From B1 sp964355075 (GTDB lineage Bacteria > Bacteroidota > Bacteroidia > UKL13-3): DNA of 64,000 nt. The notes below the pieces were generated by a model. It was not told the DNA's origin. It made no database searches and saw nothing but the letters and a program-made list of their open reading frames with translations. Position numbers and translations under genes: made by a program. The stretch's first letter is position 1, and every line of letters begins with the position of its first letter. The stretch is from assembly GCA_964355075.1 (NCBI GenBank), contig CAYHCF010000005.1, forward strand, positions 1 to 64,000, in the 5' to 3' direction. Shown in pieces: positions 17,763 to 26,983 of the stretch.

Positions 17763-18583
17763 TTGAATTTTGTAATTGTAAAATAAACTTAGGCTTATCT
17801 GTTCTTGATAAAAGACCGGATGGATACCATAATCTGGAAACCGTCTTTTATCCACTAAACCTGTGTGATGTTTTAGAAGTAATGGAGGGAAGTAATGAAC
17901 AGGATAAAAAAGTAAGAATAATCTCAGAAGGCCTGCCCATTCCTGGTGATCAACAGAATAATCTGATTGCAAAAGCCTATCATTTGTTGGATTTAAAATT
18001 TAGTTTAAATCCGGTAACATTTCATTTGATAAAAAAAATCCCGATAGGAGCCGGTTTAGGAGGAGGTTCAAGCGATGGGGCTTATGCACTTAAATTATTA
18101 AACAGATTATTCAAGTTAAATTTATCCGTTGAACAATTGATTGATTACGCTGCAAAATTGGGTAGTGATTGTCCTTTCTTCATAGAAAATATACCATGCT
18201 TCGCAAGCGGAAGAGGTGAAATTTTAAGCAAAATCAAGCTGGATTTATCGTCCTTTTGCATGGTTTTAATAAAACCTGAGGTACATGTTTCCACTGCAGA
18301 TGCATTTAATAAAATTACATCACTGGGGAGAAAAACTTCAAATTCATCCCTACTTGAAGTCATTCAGATGCCCATTGAAAGCTGGAGAGAAAATTTAATC
18401 AATGATTTTGAAAAGAGCGTATTTGAAATTTATCCTCAAATCAAAGAAATAAAAGACAAATTATACCGGGAAGGGGCTATTTATTCAAGCATGAGTGGCA
18501 GTGGTTCTGCAGTTTTTGGGATTTTCAGATATAGTCCGGGGTTAGCAAATCAATTCCCGGGTTGCAGCTATTTTGAAGTTTAA
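17759..18583 (+). CDS. ispE: 4-diphosphocytidyl-2-C-methyl-D-erythritol kinase
   Basis: 274 residues. Phosphorylates CDP-methylerythritol in the non-mevalonate isoprenoid pathway. GHMP kinase signature: N-terminal NCKINLGLSVLDKRPDGYHNLETVFYPL, ATP loop PIGAGLGGGSSDGAYAL near residue 95, and the C-terminal SSMSGSGSAVFGIF. Somewhat divergent but complete. It overlaps the RES toxin by 4 nt upstream and the ABC ATPase stop by 4 nt downstream (convergent). No promoter of its own is evident, so expression may depend on the toxin-antitoxin promoter. Confidence 0.95.
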   Translation: MIEFCNCKINLGLSVLDKRPDGYHNLETVFYPLNLCDVLEVMEGSNEQDKKVRIISEGLPIPGDQQNNLIAKAYHLLDLKFSLNPVTFHLIKKIPIGAGLGGGSSDGAYALKLLNRLFKLNLSVEQLIDYAAKLGSDCPFFIENIPCFASGRGEILSKIKLDLSSFCMVLIKPEVHVSTADAFNKITSLGRKTSNSSLLEVIQMPIESWRENLINDFEKSVFEIYPQIKEIKDKLYREGAIYSSMSGSGSAVFGIFRYSPGLANQFPGCSYFEV

Positions 18584-19275
18584 TCTGAATGCATTTGGCC
18601 ATCGCTTTCTATTAAGCCATCTCTTAAACGAACAATTCTTTTTGCTCTTTTTGCGATATCTTCCTCGTGGGTGACAATAATTACCGTATTCCCCTTTTTA
18701 TAAATTTCATCTAATAAATCCATAATTTCATTTGATGTTTTAGTATCTAAATTTCCTGTGGGTTCATCAGCTAAGATGATGGAAGGTGTGTTAATCAATG
18801 CTCTGGCAATGGCAACTCTTTGTTTTTGGCCACCGGAAAGTTCATTGGGTTTATGATTCATTCTATCTTCTAATCCAACACTTTTTAAAACCTTTTGAGC
18901 CCGATCGATCCGACCGTTTTTATTGACACCGGCATATACCAAAGGTAAAGCTACATTATCCAGTGCAGAATTTCTTGCCAATAAGTTAAAAGTCTGAAAA
19001 ATGAATCCTATTTCCTTATTTCTGATTTCAGCCAATTCATTATCCGATAAGTGGCTAACATCAATTCCATTTAGCGCATAACGACCTCTGGAAGGGGTAT
19101 CCAAACAGCCTAAAATATTCATAAGGGTTGATTTTCCGGAGCCTGAAGGACCCATTAAGGCAACAAATTCTCCTTTTTTTATTTGAAGATCTACCTCACG
19201 CAGCGCATGAACTTCCACCTCCCCTATTTTATAGGTTTTGCCAATTCCAACAATATCAATAATGTTATTATTCAT
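18580..19275 (-). CDS. ABC transporter ATP-binding protein, LolD/MacB type
   Basis: 231 residues, a single nucleotide-binding domain. Walker A GPSGSGKST near residue 42, Q-loop GFIFQTFNLL, signature LSGGQKQRVAIARAL, Walker B IILADEPTGNLD, H-loop VTHE. This class powers MacB- or LolCDE-like extrusion of lipoproteins, peptides or macrolides from the inner membrane. No permease is adjacent; a MacB-like permease gene lies at 62299, too far to call a partner. Same strand as plsC-like and pyrE genes, with an 86-bp gap. Confidence 0.92.
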   Translation of the reverse strand: MNNNIIDIVGIGKTYKIGEVEVHALREVDLQIKKGEFVALMGPSGSGKSTLMNILGCLDTPSRGRYALNGIDVSHLSDNELAEIRNKEIGFIFQTFNLLARNSALDNVALPLVYAGVNKNGRIDRAQKVLKSVGLEDRMNHKPNELSGGQKQRVAIARALINTPSIILADEPTGNLDTKTSNEIMDLLDEIYKKGNTVIIVTHEEDIAKRAKRIVRLRDGLIESDGQMHSD

Positions 19276-19361
19276 TATACATTAATAATCATACAAAATC
19301 TGTAATCTGACTCTTTGAATGGAAAAATAAAGCGAGATCGGCGGGGTCAATAATAAGTTTT

Positions 19362-20111
19362 TTATCCATGTCCATACTCCTGCAATTTAGCACTTATCAT
19401 TTGGTAAACCTGATCTTTTATTCTCTCTGTATCTTCTATATTCAGGCCTTTTGTTGAAATGGGTTTGTGCACATACTGAATTATTTTTCCAGGTCTTCCT
19501 TCAAAAACTCCCCGATCGGGCAGAACCTGCCAGGATCCGATTATGGTTACCGGCAATAGGTCAATTTGTTTTTCAATAGCCAATTTAAAGGGTCCATCTT
19601 TAAATCTAATTAATTTAGGAACTCTATTTGAGATAGTTCCTTCCGGAAAAACAACCATGCTGTTTCCTTTATCTAACCATTTTTTAGCTTTGCGGTATGA
19701 TTCTGCTGCCTTTCTCGCATCTTTTCTATCAACAGCAATGTCAATTGTTCTGAACCAAATCCCAAAAAAAGGGATCTGTTCTAATTCTACCTTTGCCATA
19801 AAATTGAAGAATATTTTAAGCTTTACCGTTAAGGTAACGATATCAAATTGAGAACTATGATTTGGAACAATAATATAGGATTGGGTTTTATCAAAGGCTT
19901 CTTCTTCAATATGTTTGACTCTGATAAAACAAATCCGCAATAAGATTATACCCCAAATTTTTCTAATAATGTGAGCAAACTTATAAAATCTGGGAGTGCT
20001 CAAGCCCAATCTGATAAGTGGATAAAGGATAGTAAACATAATCACCACCCACAAACCGACCCAGATTGCATAAGCAGTTTTTAACGGATTTTTTGAAAAT
20101 TTTATTGACAA
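19362..20111 (-). CDS. 1-acyl-sn-glycerol-3-phosphate acyltransferase, PlsC family
   Basis: 249 residues. Adds the second acyl chain in phosphatidic acid synthesis at the inner membrane. Hydrophobic N-terminal segment (AIWVGLWVVIMFTILYPLI); catalytic block NHSSQFDIV (NHx4D) near residue 80; block III VVFPEGTISNR near residue 153; LLPVTIIGSW after it. Ten base pairs upstream of its start lies the pyrE stop, so the two genes probably share a transcript from the pyrE side. Related lysophospholipid acyltransferases cannot be excluded from sequence alone. Confidence 0.9.
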   Translation of the reverse strand: MSIKFSKNPLKTAYAIWVGLWVVIMFTILYPLIRLGLSTPRFYKFAHIIRKIWGIILLRICFIRVKHIEEEAFDKTQSYIIVPNHSSQFDIVTLTVKLKIFFNFMAKVELEQIPFFGIWFRTIDIAVDRKDARKAAESYRKAKKWLDKGNSMVVFPEGTISNRVPKLIRFKDGPFKLAIEKQIDLLPVTIIGSWQVLPDRGVFEGRPGKIIQYVHKPISTKGLNIEDTERIKDQVYQMISAKLQEYGHG

Positions 20112-20121
20112 AATAATTCTT

Positions 20122-20763
20122 TTAAATGTTCCAAGTTTCGGGGCCTTTTCTCCAGGCTGCTAAAACACCCATTTCAGATGCATTAACATATCCTTTTTGT
20201 AAGGCAACCTCAATTAAAATATCATAATTGCACAAGGAAAAACAGGAACAATTTGCCGCCTTAAAATTTATATCGGCACTTTCAAAACCATAGGTAAATA
20301 TACTGGCCAACCCTAAAACTTTTGATCCAAATGCACGCAATACATTAATTGCCTGTAAGCTACTTTTACCTGTTGAAACGAGATCTTCAATGACAACAAT
20401 CCTTTGTTCGGGACTGATATCCCCTTCTACCTGTTTGCCCATTCCATGTTTTTTGGGTTCAGAACGAACATAACCAAATGGCAATTGAAGGGCATCGGCT
20501 ACCAGAACTCCGGGGGCAATACCGGCTGTTGCCACGCCAATAATAGCATCAACTTCAGAGAATTTTTCCTTAACTAATTGGGCCAAAGCATTTTTGATAA
20601 AAGTTCTGATATCAGGATGAGAGAGTGAAAGCCGGTTATCGCTGTAAATTGGAGACTTTAATCCACTTGCCCAGGTGAATGGATCATGTGGCTGAAGTTT
20701 AATGGCCTTTATTTCGAGTAAATATTCTGCTATCTTTGTAGCCACAGAGTTACTAATTTGCAT
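20122..20763 (-). CDS. pyrE: Orotate phosphoribosyltransferase
   Basis: 213 residues from the ATG at 20763; a GTG two codons upstream (20769) is an alternative. Converts orotate and PRPP to OMP in pyrimidine synthesis. The PRPP-binding motif IVVIEDLVSTGKSS lies near residue 123; the orotate end shows FTWASGLKSPIYSDNRLS; the catalytic flexible loop is RSEPKKHGMGKQVEG. Divergent from the NUDIX gene, with only 8 bp between start codons, so their promoters must overlap the opposing coding regions. Confidence 0.96.
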   Translation of the reverse strand: MQISNSVATKIAEYLLEIKAIKLQPHDPFTWASGLKSPIYSDNRLSLSHPDIRTFIKNALAQLVKEKFSEVDAIIGVATAGIAPGVLVADALQLPFGYVRSEPKKHGMGKQVEGDISPEQRIVVIEDLVSTGKSSLQAINVLRAFGSKVLGLASIFTYGFESADINFKAANCSCFSLCNYDILIEVALQKGYVNASEMGVLAAWRKGPETWNI

Positions 20764-20771
20764 GTTCACAA

Positions 20772-21389
20772 ATGTATAAAATTTTCATAAACGATAAACC
20801 CTTTATTATTTGCAATACAATTGTTGAACCAAAACGATTTGAAAATTTAGAGCATATCCCGATAAACCAACCCATTGCCATCATGGATTTGGTGAGAAAA
20901 ACAGAGAGCCGAAATTGCAAAGGAATCATTCTTTTATGTAATGACCCTGCCACAATTTATACTGAATTAAAATCCCATTTTACCAGTATTGAAGCGGGCG
21001 GCGGTATTGTTATAAATAAGCAAAATGAGATTCTACTGATAAAGAGATTAGGTAAGTGGGATTTACCAAAGGGGAAAATCGATCCGGGAGAAAAGATGGA
21101 AGAATGTGCCATTAGAGAAGTGGAAGAGGAATGTGGAATAGACAAATTGAAAATAAAAATATTTTTAGGAAATAGCTTTCATTCCTATAAACTTCAGGGT
21201 CATCGTTTCCTAAAAATCATTCACTGGTACGTAATGGAAACAGAATTTGAGGATGATTTGACTCCTCAAACAGAAGAAAGCATTACAGAAGTATGCTGGA
21301 AAGATTTGTCGGAACAGGGAATTACAAAATTAGATACCTATAATTCGATAAGGGAAATATTATTTGAGGTTAAAGAACTTTTCCCATAG
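20772..21389 (+). CDS. NUDIX hydrolase
   Basis: 205 residues. The Nudix box GKIDPGEKMEECAIREVEEECGI at about residues 98-120 is complete (GX5EX7REUXEEXGU). An N-terminal extension of about 70 residues precedes the domain and has no clear assignment. The family cleaves nucleoside diphosphates linked to other groups; the substrate here cannot be told. Cytoplasmic. Starts ATG 20772, back to back with pyrE, and ends 7 bp before the convergent coaD stop. Confidence 0.92.
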   Translation: MYKIFINDKPFIICNTIVEPKRFENLEHIPINQPIAIMDLVRKTESRNCKGIILLCNDPATIYTELKSHFTSIEAGGGIVINKQNEILLIKRLGKWDLPKGKIDPGEKMEECAIREVEEECGIDKLKIKIFLGNSFHSYKLQGHRFLKIIHWYVMETEFEDDLTPQTEESITEVCWKDLSEQGITKLDTYNSIREILFEVKELFP

Positions 21390-21396
21390 AATCAAA

Positions 21397-21855
21397 CTAA
21401 TACTGAACTTCTTTCGGGACAAATAGCGAAGTATCGCCGTTATTTCTTATTAAATCTCTTACAACTGAGGAGCTTATAGGTGTATATTTTGGGTCACACA
21501 TCAGGAAAACGGTTTCTGCATCGGGGTAAACAATTTTATTCATTTGGGCAATATTTTTCTCGTAATCAAAATCAGCCATATTTCTAATGCCTCTTAATAT
21601 ATACTGCGCACCAATCTCTTTGCAATAATTAACCGTTAAACCCTCATAAAAGGCTCCGGTAACCTTAGGCTCACCGGCAAAAATTTGATTGATCCAATCT
21701 ATTCTTTTCTCCACCGGGAAAAGAGTTGCCTTACTGCTATTATGCCCAATACCCACAATTATTTTATCAAATAACGGTAAGGCCCGTTCGATTATATTTA
21801 CATGACCAACCGTGATGGGATCAAAAGTTCCCGGGAAAAGTGCTATGCGTATCAT
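21397..21855 (-). CDS. coaD: Phosphopantetheine adenylyltransferase
   Basis: 152 residues, usual length. Transfers AMP from ATP to 4'-phosphopantetheine, the penultimate step of CoA synthesis. The nucleotidyltransferase motif FPGTFDPITVGHVNIIERA starts at residue 7, with T/HxGH visible. The C-terminal ISSSVVRDLI matches the second ATP-binding motif. Third gene of a DUF3822-rsmD-coaD unit that is common in Bacteroidota, 30 bp after rsmD. Confidence 0.97.
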   Translation of the reverse strand: MIRIALFPGTFDPITVGHVNIIERALPLFDKIIVGIGHNSSKATLFPVEKRIDWINQIFAGEPKVTGAFYEGLTVNYCKEIGAQYILRGIRNMADFDYEKNIAQMNKIVYPDAETVFLMCDPKYTPISSSVVRDLIRNNGDTSLFVPKEVQY

Positions 21856-21885
21856 AATTGTATTTTTAAATAAAATCTTTGAAAT

Positions 21886-22434
21886 CTAAACATTCAATAA
21901 CGACCCTTTCAAAAAGCTAAAAGTGGATTGACCGTATTTTCTACTTTCAAAAAAACCGAATTGTTGGCTCAAATCCAAATTGGTTGCATGTTCCAGAATG
22001 AGCCAGCCTTTAGGATTCAGTATTTTTTTTTCAAAAACGAATCTTGGAATTTCGCTGACACGGTTTAATGCGTAAGGTGCATCCGCAAAAACAATATCAA
22101 AGGATTCGGTACAACTTTTTAGAAAAGAAAAAACATCTTGTTTTCTGGCTTTTATGGAAGTAAAAAACAGTTTTTGGGATGTTATTTTAATAAAATTAAT
22201 GCAACCAGGATCGTCATCAATACACAAAATTCTTTTGGCTCCCCTGCTGGCAAACTCATAACTGATATTTCCGGTACCTGAAAATAAATCGAGTACTGAC
22301 AAATTATTCAGATCAAAATTATTCTCAAGTATATTAAACAGGCTTTCCTTAGACCGGTCGGTGGTTGGTCGTACAGGCAGGTTTGCTGGTGCGTGAATTA
22401 GAATTCCCTTTTTTGTTCCGCTGATTATTCGCAA
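21886..22434 (-). CDS. rsmD: 16S rRNA (guanine(966)-N(2))-methyltransferase RsmD
   Basis: 182 residues. Methylates N2 of G966 in 16S rRNA using SAM. N-terminal MRIISGTKKGILI and RPTTDRSKESLFNIL are RsmD signatures; the SAM motif is VLDLFSGTGNISYEFASRGA. The start is the TTG at 22434, inside the last codons of the upstream gene, which points to translational coupling; no ATG or GTG fits. Oddity: the catalytic (N/D)PP(Y/F) motif reads DAPY (FADAPYAL), with Ala for the first Pro. Confidence 0.93.
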   Translation of the reverse strand: MRIISGTKKGILIHAPANLPVRPTTDRSKESLFNILENNFDLNNLSVLDLFSGTGNISYEFASRGAKRILCIDDDPGCINFIKITSQKLFFTSIKARKQDVFSFLKSCTESFDIVFADAPYALNRVSEIPRFVFEKKILNPKGWLILEHATNLDLSQQFGFFESRKYGQSTFSFLKGSLLNV

Positions 22435-23279
22435 AATAATGCACTTGATTCAATGAAAAACTGGTGTTCACCAAATTGATTAAATGAGACCGGGAAAGTG
22501 AGATTCTTTGGCTTTATACCGTATTGGACGGATCGAACATATTTAGAAATTAGTTCAAACAACTCGTACAAATGCGTTGAATTACCATAAAGCAAAACGT
22601 CTAACCCATTACTAATACCTAGTTGTTCGGCTACTGCAAGCAGATAATAAATAATTTCGTTTTCCGATTCATAATGAAACGTATTATAAAACCTTATTCC
22701 TTTATTCAGGTTTAACACTTCAATATAATTGGCATGAACATTTAGATGAATTTTATTTGCAGTATGTTCAAAATTCTGATTTTCAATGGCTTTTATAAAA
22801 AGAAGAGCGGCGTGATTCACATCAACCAAAGGCATATTGAATCTTATTAATTTTATTATTTCATTTCTTACATTGAAAACACAGGTAATATTTTGTACAT
22901 GCATTTTACAATATAATATTTGTGATTGTGGTAAAATTTTATGATTGAGCGCGTAATAAGCCTCCGTTTCAACCACATTAAGCAATGATTCCGGAACCAG
23001 CGTACATGCACTTGAACTAATAACCGCATTCATAGCCTTATATTTCTGACCCATATCGTCTAATATAGGCTTCATCCCTTTTAATTCATCATAACTTAAT
23101 TCCAAAAAGTTAGTATAATCGGCCGTAAATACTTTAAGGCTCATTATTTGTAGGTTCTGATCATCCGCAATTACGGAGCTGATATGATTGGCTTCAAAAA
23201 ACAGGTAATATTTATACTTCCCGTTATCGGCGGGATTATATAAATTATCATGATAGGTTTTTACAGTTATGGGATGCAC
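22425..23279 (-). CDS. DUF3822 family protein
   Basis: 284 residues from the GTG at 23279. The open frame extends to 23444 but that part overlaps the divergent thioesterase gene and reads unlike a real N-terminus. Belongs to the Bacteroidota family DUF3822, which sits next to rsmD and coaD. The sequence suggests two repeated alpha/beta halves, with YKYYLFFEANHISSVIADDQNLQIMSLKVF opening the first and KIHLNVHANYIEVLNLNKGIRFYNTFHYES opening the second; family members are related to the actin/FtsA-like fold. Function unknown. Overlaps rsmD by 10 nt. Confidence 0.8.
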   Translation of the reverse strand: MHPITVKTYHDNLYNPADNGKYKYYLFFEANHISSVIADDQNLQIMSLKVFTADYTNFLELSYDELKGMKPILDDMGQKYKAMNAVISSSACTLVPESLLNVVETEAYYALNHKILPQSQILYCKMHVQNITCVFNVRNEIIKLIRFNMPLVDVNHAALLFIKAIENQNFEHTANKIHLNVHANYIEVLNLNKGIRFYNTFHYESENEIIYYLLAVAEQLGISNGLDVLLYGNSTHLYELFELISKYVRSVQYGIKPKNLTFPVSFNQFGEHQFFIESSALFCE

Positions 23280-23336
23280 TTGGTTAAGCTTACCTTCGCA
23301 AAGTAGTAAAACCAATTGAAAAAATAAATTATACAC

Positions 23337-23780
23337 GTGCAAAACTTTATTCCAAAAAACCCTGATTACCAAAATTTGATTGCAAAAAAAATGGAAGGCA
23401 ATCACTTTATGCATTTTATAGGCTTTAAACCCATACGTATTCAACCCGGATTATTTGAAGGAGAATTGGAGATTATGGAACACCATCAGCAACAATTTGG
23501 CTATTTACATGGTGGAGTTACTTCAACCCTGGCAGATATAGTGGCTGGGTTTGCTGCTTTTACCTTGGTTGAAGAAAATAAAGCAGTAGTAACTGCAGAA
23601 ATTAAAATTGTTTATTTAAACCCGGGTATTGGAAAAAACGCTTTTTGCAAAGGTTATGTAATCAAAGCCGGAAGGAAATTAATTTTCTCGGAATGCGAAA
23701 TCTGGATGGAGAATGAAGGCGAACAGGTATTAGTGGCAAAAGGATATGGCACGTACGCTGTTATTGAGATGAAGTGGTAA
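23337..23780 (+). CDS. PaaI/YigI-like hotdog-fold thioesterase
   Basis: 147 residues from a GTG at 23337; the natural-looking N-terminus FIPKNPDYQNLIAKKMEG supports it over the ATG at 23388. Single hotdog domain with the HGG motif YLHGGVTSTLADIVAGFAAF near residue 60, VVTAEIKIVYLNPG and a final KGYGTYAVIE. The family hydrolyses acyl- or aryl-CoA; the substrate is not predictable. Cytoplasmic, probably a tetramer. Divergent from the DUF3822 gene with 57 bp between starts. Confidence 0.85.
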   Translation: MQNFIPKNPDYQNLIAKKMEGNHFMHFIGFKPIRIQPGLFEGELEIMEHHQQQFGYLHGGVTSTLADIVAGFAAFTLVEENKAVVTAEIKIVYLNPGIGKNAFCKGYVIKAGRKLIFSECEIWMENEGEQVLVAKGYGTYAVIEMKW

Positions 23781-23815
23781 TGGGTTGAAAGTAAATGGTA
23801 ACCTCATGAAAGAAA

Positions 23816-26425
23816 TCATTTGCCTTTCTTCAATAATAATTTTATTTCATTCAGTTTTAGCAATGCCTCAATAGGCGATAATGTATTTAAATCAAGATGC
23901 TCCAATTGTTCGCGAATGGTTTGCATGAGCGGGTCATCCAATTGAAACATACTTAATTGAATGGGATTTAAGCGAACTTTGCTTCCTGGTTCCACTGCCA
24001 TGTTCTCCCGTCCTTTTTCAAGCTCTTTTAACAACTCATCCGATCGGGTAAGAATTGTTTTTGGAATACCGGCCATTCGCGCAACATGAATGCCAAAACT
24101 ATGCTCACTCCCTCCTTCTTTTAATTTGCGTAAGAAGATCACTTTTTTATCCTGCTCTTTTACATTTACATGATAATTCCGTATGCCGTTTCCGGGATGT
24201 TCGAGTTCGTTCAACTCATGGTAATGCGTGGCAAAGAGTGTTTTGGGTTTGTACGGATGTTTGTTCAGGTACTCGCTGATAGCCCATGCCAATGAAATAC
24301 CATCATAGGTTGAAGTTCCCCTTCCGATTTCATCCAGTAAGATTAAACTATTGGGCGAAAGATTATTCAGAATACTAGCTGTCTCAGTCATTTCCACCAT
24401 AAAGGTACTCTCTCCCGAAGATAAATTATCACTCGCTCCTACCCGGGTAAAAATCTTATCAACCAATGCGATACTTGCATAAGAGGCCGGAACAAAACAA
24501 CCCATCTGAGCCATTAATACGCAAAGCGCTGTTTGCCTCAAAACGGCAGATTTCCCCGACATGTTTGGCCCTGTTAGAATGATTATCTGCTGCGTTTCTC
24601 TATCCAGAAATATATCATTTGGAATATAAGGCTCTCCGGGAGGCAATTGTTTTTCAATAACTGGATGACGTGCATCTTTAAGAATCAGCTCCACTCCTTC
24701 ATTTAATTCGGGTTTACAGTAATGATTGATTTCAGCTAATTGTGCAAATGAAAACAGACAGTCAATTTTACCGATTACCTGCGCATTGATTTGTATTGGA
24801 TTCACATAATCTGCCAGTGCCGTTACCAATTCATTATATAAGCGTTCTTCAATAACTCCGATCTTTTCTTCAGCACCCAGAATCTGGTCTTCATAATGCT
24901 TTAACTCTTCAGTTATGTATCGTTCGGCATTGGTTAAGGTTTGTTTACGCAACCAATCTGCCGGCACTTTGTCTTTGTGAACATGCGTTACTTCCAGGTA
25001 ATAGCCAAACACATTATTATAGGCAATTTTCAGACTGGGAATGCCGGTTCGCTCCTGCTCTTTTTTCTGCAGTTCGAGCAAATAATCTTTCCCTCCAAAA
25101 GCAATTTTTCTCAATTCATCCAAACCGGTATCCACTCCTTCTCTGATCACATTTCCCCTGTTTGCAGTTATGGGTGGATCAAGCGTAAGTTCTTTATCCA
25201 GCTTCTCGCAAACCCAGTGGCAGGGATTTAGCTGATCCGATAGTTTCTGAAGAGCGTCATTATTTGATTGTTTAAGCAAAATCTGAATCGGTTCAATCAT
25301 TTTTAAGGAACGATTGAGCTGCTGTAACTCACGTGGACCAATACGCCGCATGGCCAATTTAGAAATGAGTCGTTCGAGATCACCCACTTGTTTCAGTTCA
25401 TCTATCATGCTTTTCCTAAAAGCAGTGGATTGTTTTGCCTGTTCAACAATGGTTAGTCGCTCATTGATGAGTACTAGGTCCTTCAAAGGCATTACCAGCC
25501 ATCGTTTCAGCAAACGGGCACCCATAGGAGTAACTGTGCAATCTATTACCTGGATTAGGCTTACCCCATTTTCATTTCCTGATTGAAGCAATTCCAGATT
25601 TCGTATGGTAAAACGATCCAGCCAAACATATTTTTCTTCGTTTATTCTTGAAATTGCCTGAATATGGCTTACCTGGTTGTGATGTGTTTCACTCAGATAA
25701 TGCATGCAAACACCTGCTGAAGTGACCGCCAATGGCATATCCTGAATACCAAAACCCTTTAATGTTTGCGTATTAAAGTGGTTCAGTAATTTATCATAAG
25801 CAAATTGATGTTGAAAAATCCATTCATCTAAAGGATACGTATAAAATTTGTCTCCAAAATGTTGTTTAAAAATATTGAGTTGCTTTTTGGATACTAAAAC
25901 CTCTGAAGGTTTAAAGCTCTGGAGCAATTTATCGAGGTAATTGATCGGACCCTCAGTAGCCATAAACTCTCCGGTAGAAATATCCAGAAAAGAAATACCA
26001 CCTGTTGCGTTATCCAAAAAAACGGCTGCCAGGTAATTGTTACTGCGGTAATCCAGGACTTTATCGTTGTAACTAACTCCGGGAGTGATGAGTTCGGTTA
26101 CGCCGCGTTTAACAATGTGTTTGGTCAGTTTTGGATCTTCTAACTGATCGCAAATAGCAACTCTTTGACCGGCCCGAACCAATTTAGGCAGGTAATTATC
26201 AAGTGAATGATGTGGAAATCCGGCTAATTCAATGTGAGTAGCTGAACCATTGGCACGCTTGGTTAAAACAATTCCTAAAATTTTGGAGACTTTAATGGCA
26301 TCTTCTCCAAATGTTTCATAGAAATCACCGACTCTGAACAGCAAGATAGCACCCGGATATTTGGTTTTAATATTCAGGTATTGTTTCATCAATGGGGTTT
26401 CGCTTCCCTCCACCTTTTTTGCCAT
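23816..26425 (-). CDS. mutS: DNA mismatch repair protein MutS
   Basis: 869 residues from ATG 26425 (a TTG at 26434 would add three residues). Recognises mismatches and small loops. Mismatch-binding domain I shows the Phe-x-Glu motif GDFYETFGEDA near residue 37. The core and clamp domains follow. The C-terminal ATPase has Walker A ILTGPNMSGKSAVLRQ near residue 607, SSGESTFMVEMTE, Walker B LILLDEIGRGTSTYDGISLAWA and the histidine switch LFATHYHELNEL. The end (LNLNTLSPIEALLKLNEIK-like) matches the usual C-terminal helix-turn-helix. Monocistronic. Confidence 0.97.
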   Translation of the reverse strand: MAKKVEGSETPLMKQYLNIKTKYPGAILLFRVGDFYETFGEDAIKVSKILGIVLTKRANGSATHIELAGFPHHSLDNYLPKLVRAGQRVAICDQLEDPKLTKHIVKRGVTELITPGVSYNDKVLDYRSNNYLAAVFLDNATGGISFLDISTGEFMATEGPINYLDKLLQSFKPSEVLVSKKQLNIFKQHFGDKFYTYPLDEWIFQHQFAYDKLLNHFNTQTLKGFGIQDMPLAVTSAGVCMHYLSETHHNQVSHIQAISRINEEKYVWLDRFTIRNLELLQSGNENGVSLIQVIDCTVTPMGARLLKRWLVMPLKDLVLINERLTIVEQAKQSTAFRKSMIDELKQVGDLERLISKLAMRRIGPRELQQLNRSLKMIEPIQILLKQSNNDALQKLSDQLNPCHWVCEKLDKELTLDPPITANRGNVIREGVDTGLDELRKIAFGGKDYLLELQKKEQERTGIPSLKIAYNNVFGYYLEVTHVHKDKVPADWLRKQTLTNAERYITEELKHYEDQILGAEEKIGVIEERLYNELVTALADYVNPIQINAQVIGKIDCLFSFAQLAEINHYCKPELNEGVELILKDARHPVIEKQLPPGEPYIPNDIFLDRETQQIIILTGPNMSGKSAVLRQTALCVLMAQMGCFVPASYASIALVDKIFTRVGASDNLSSGESTFMVEMTETASILNNLSPNSLILLDEIGRGTSTYDGISLAWAISEYLNKHPYKPKTLFATHYHELNELEHPGNGIRNYHVNVKEQDKKVIFLRKLKEGGSEHSFGIHVARMAGIPKTILTRSDELLKELEKGRENMAVEPGSKVRLNPIQLSMFQLDDPLMQTIREQLEHLDLNTLSPIEALLKLNEIKLLLKKGK

Positions 26426-26503
26426 AACCCGCAAAATAAAACATTTGCCTGAAGCATCTGTTCTTGTGCATAAATTGTGGATGAAGAATTCAGATCAAAC
26501 CCA

Positions 26504-26956
26504 CTACTTTTTAGGATTTATTTTATGAAGTACCAGATTAGATCCGGTTAAAATCAAGGTTTCTTTTCCATCCATCTTAACTGCGCTTGTACTAAAGCTG
26601 CCAATAAACTTTGACCTTTTATAATCTAGTGGTATGTTAATGTATTCACGATTAATATTCTCCGTCCTTATTATGGCTCCTGTTAAATAAGCCTGAATAA
26701 TATATTTGGCTTTTCCGTCCAGGTTTTTCTTAATGAAACCATTTGAAATAATGGCATCACCTATCTTTCCGGTAACCATTCCCCGATCATCAATCTGCAG
26801 ATCAAATGACATACTATCCAACCTGCACCAGTTAACTGAAATTTTGGATTTTCCGGTATAGCTTCCCGCTTTATCGGTTACCAATTGGGCTGAAGAGGAA
26901 TTATAATGAAGGGTGAAAAAAAATAAAAAAAATAGATTTGCTCGAGTCATATTCAT
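26504..26956 (-). CDS. Small secreted protein of unknown function
   Basis: 150 residues from ATG 26956; a GTG at 26977 is less likely because it would precede the signal peptide. The N-terminus MNMTRANLFFLFFFTLHYNSSSAQ looks like a Sec signal with cleavage near SSAQ. The mature part is beta-rich (AGSYTGKSKISVNWCRLDSMSFDLQI, KSKFIG-type strands) with no motif I recognise. It lies 27 bp downstream of the large T9SS gene on the same strand, so both may share a transcript, but nothing proves a functional link. Confidence 0.7.
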   Translation of the reverse strand: MNMTRANLFFLFFFTLHYNSSSAQLVTDKAGSYTGKSKISVNWCRLDSMSFDLQIDDRGMVTGKIGDAIISNGFIKKNLDGKAKYIIQAYLTGAIIRTENINREYINIPLDYKRSKFIGSFSTSAVKMDGKETLILTGSNLVLHKINPKK

Positions 26957-26983
26957 ATGAAAATTTAATGCAGCCACTCAGAA

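Noticed and set aside
18580..19275. ABC ATPase as the partner of the MacB-like permease at 62299
   Set aside because: The genes are 43 kb apart and nothing in sequence links them; kept only as a possibility.
19289..19375. 28-codon minus-strand frame (MDMDKKLIIDPADLALFF) between the plsC-like and ABC ATPase genes
   Set aside because: It overlaps the end of the plsC-like gene out of frame and is too short to judge; could be a real small protein but there is no supporting signal.
22425..23444. Long form of the DUF3822 protein starting at 23444
   Set aside because: The extra 55 residues overlap the thioesterase gene on the other strand and do not resemble the family; the GTG at 23279 fits better.
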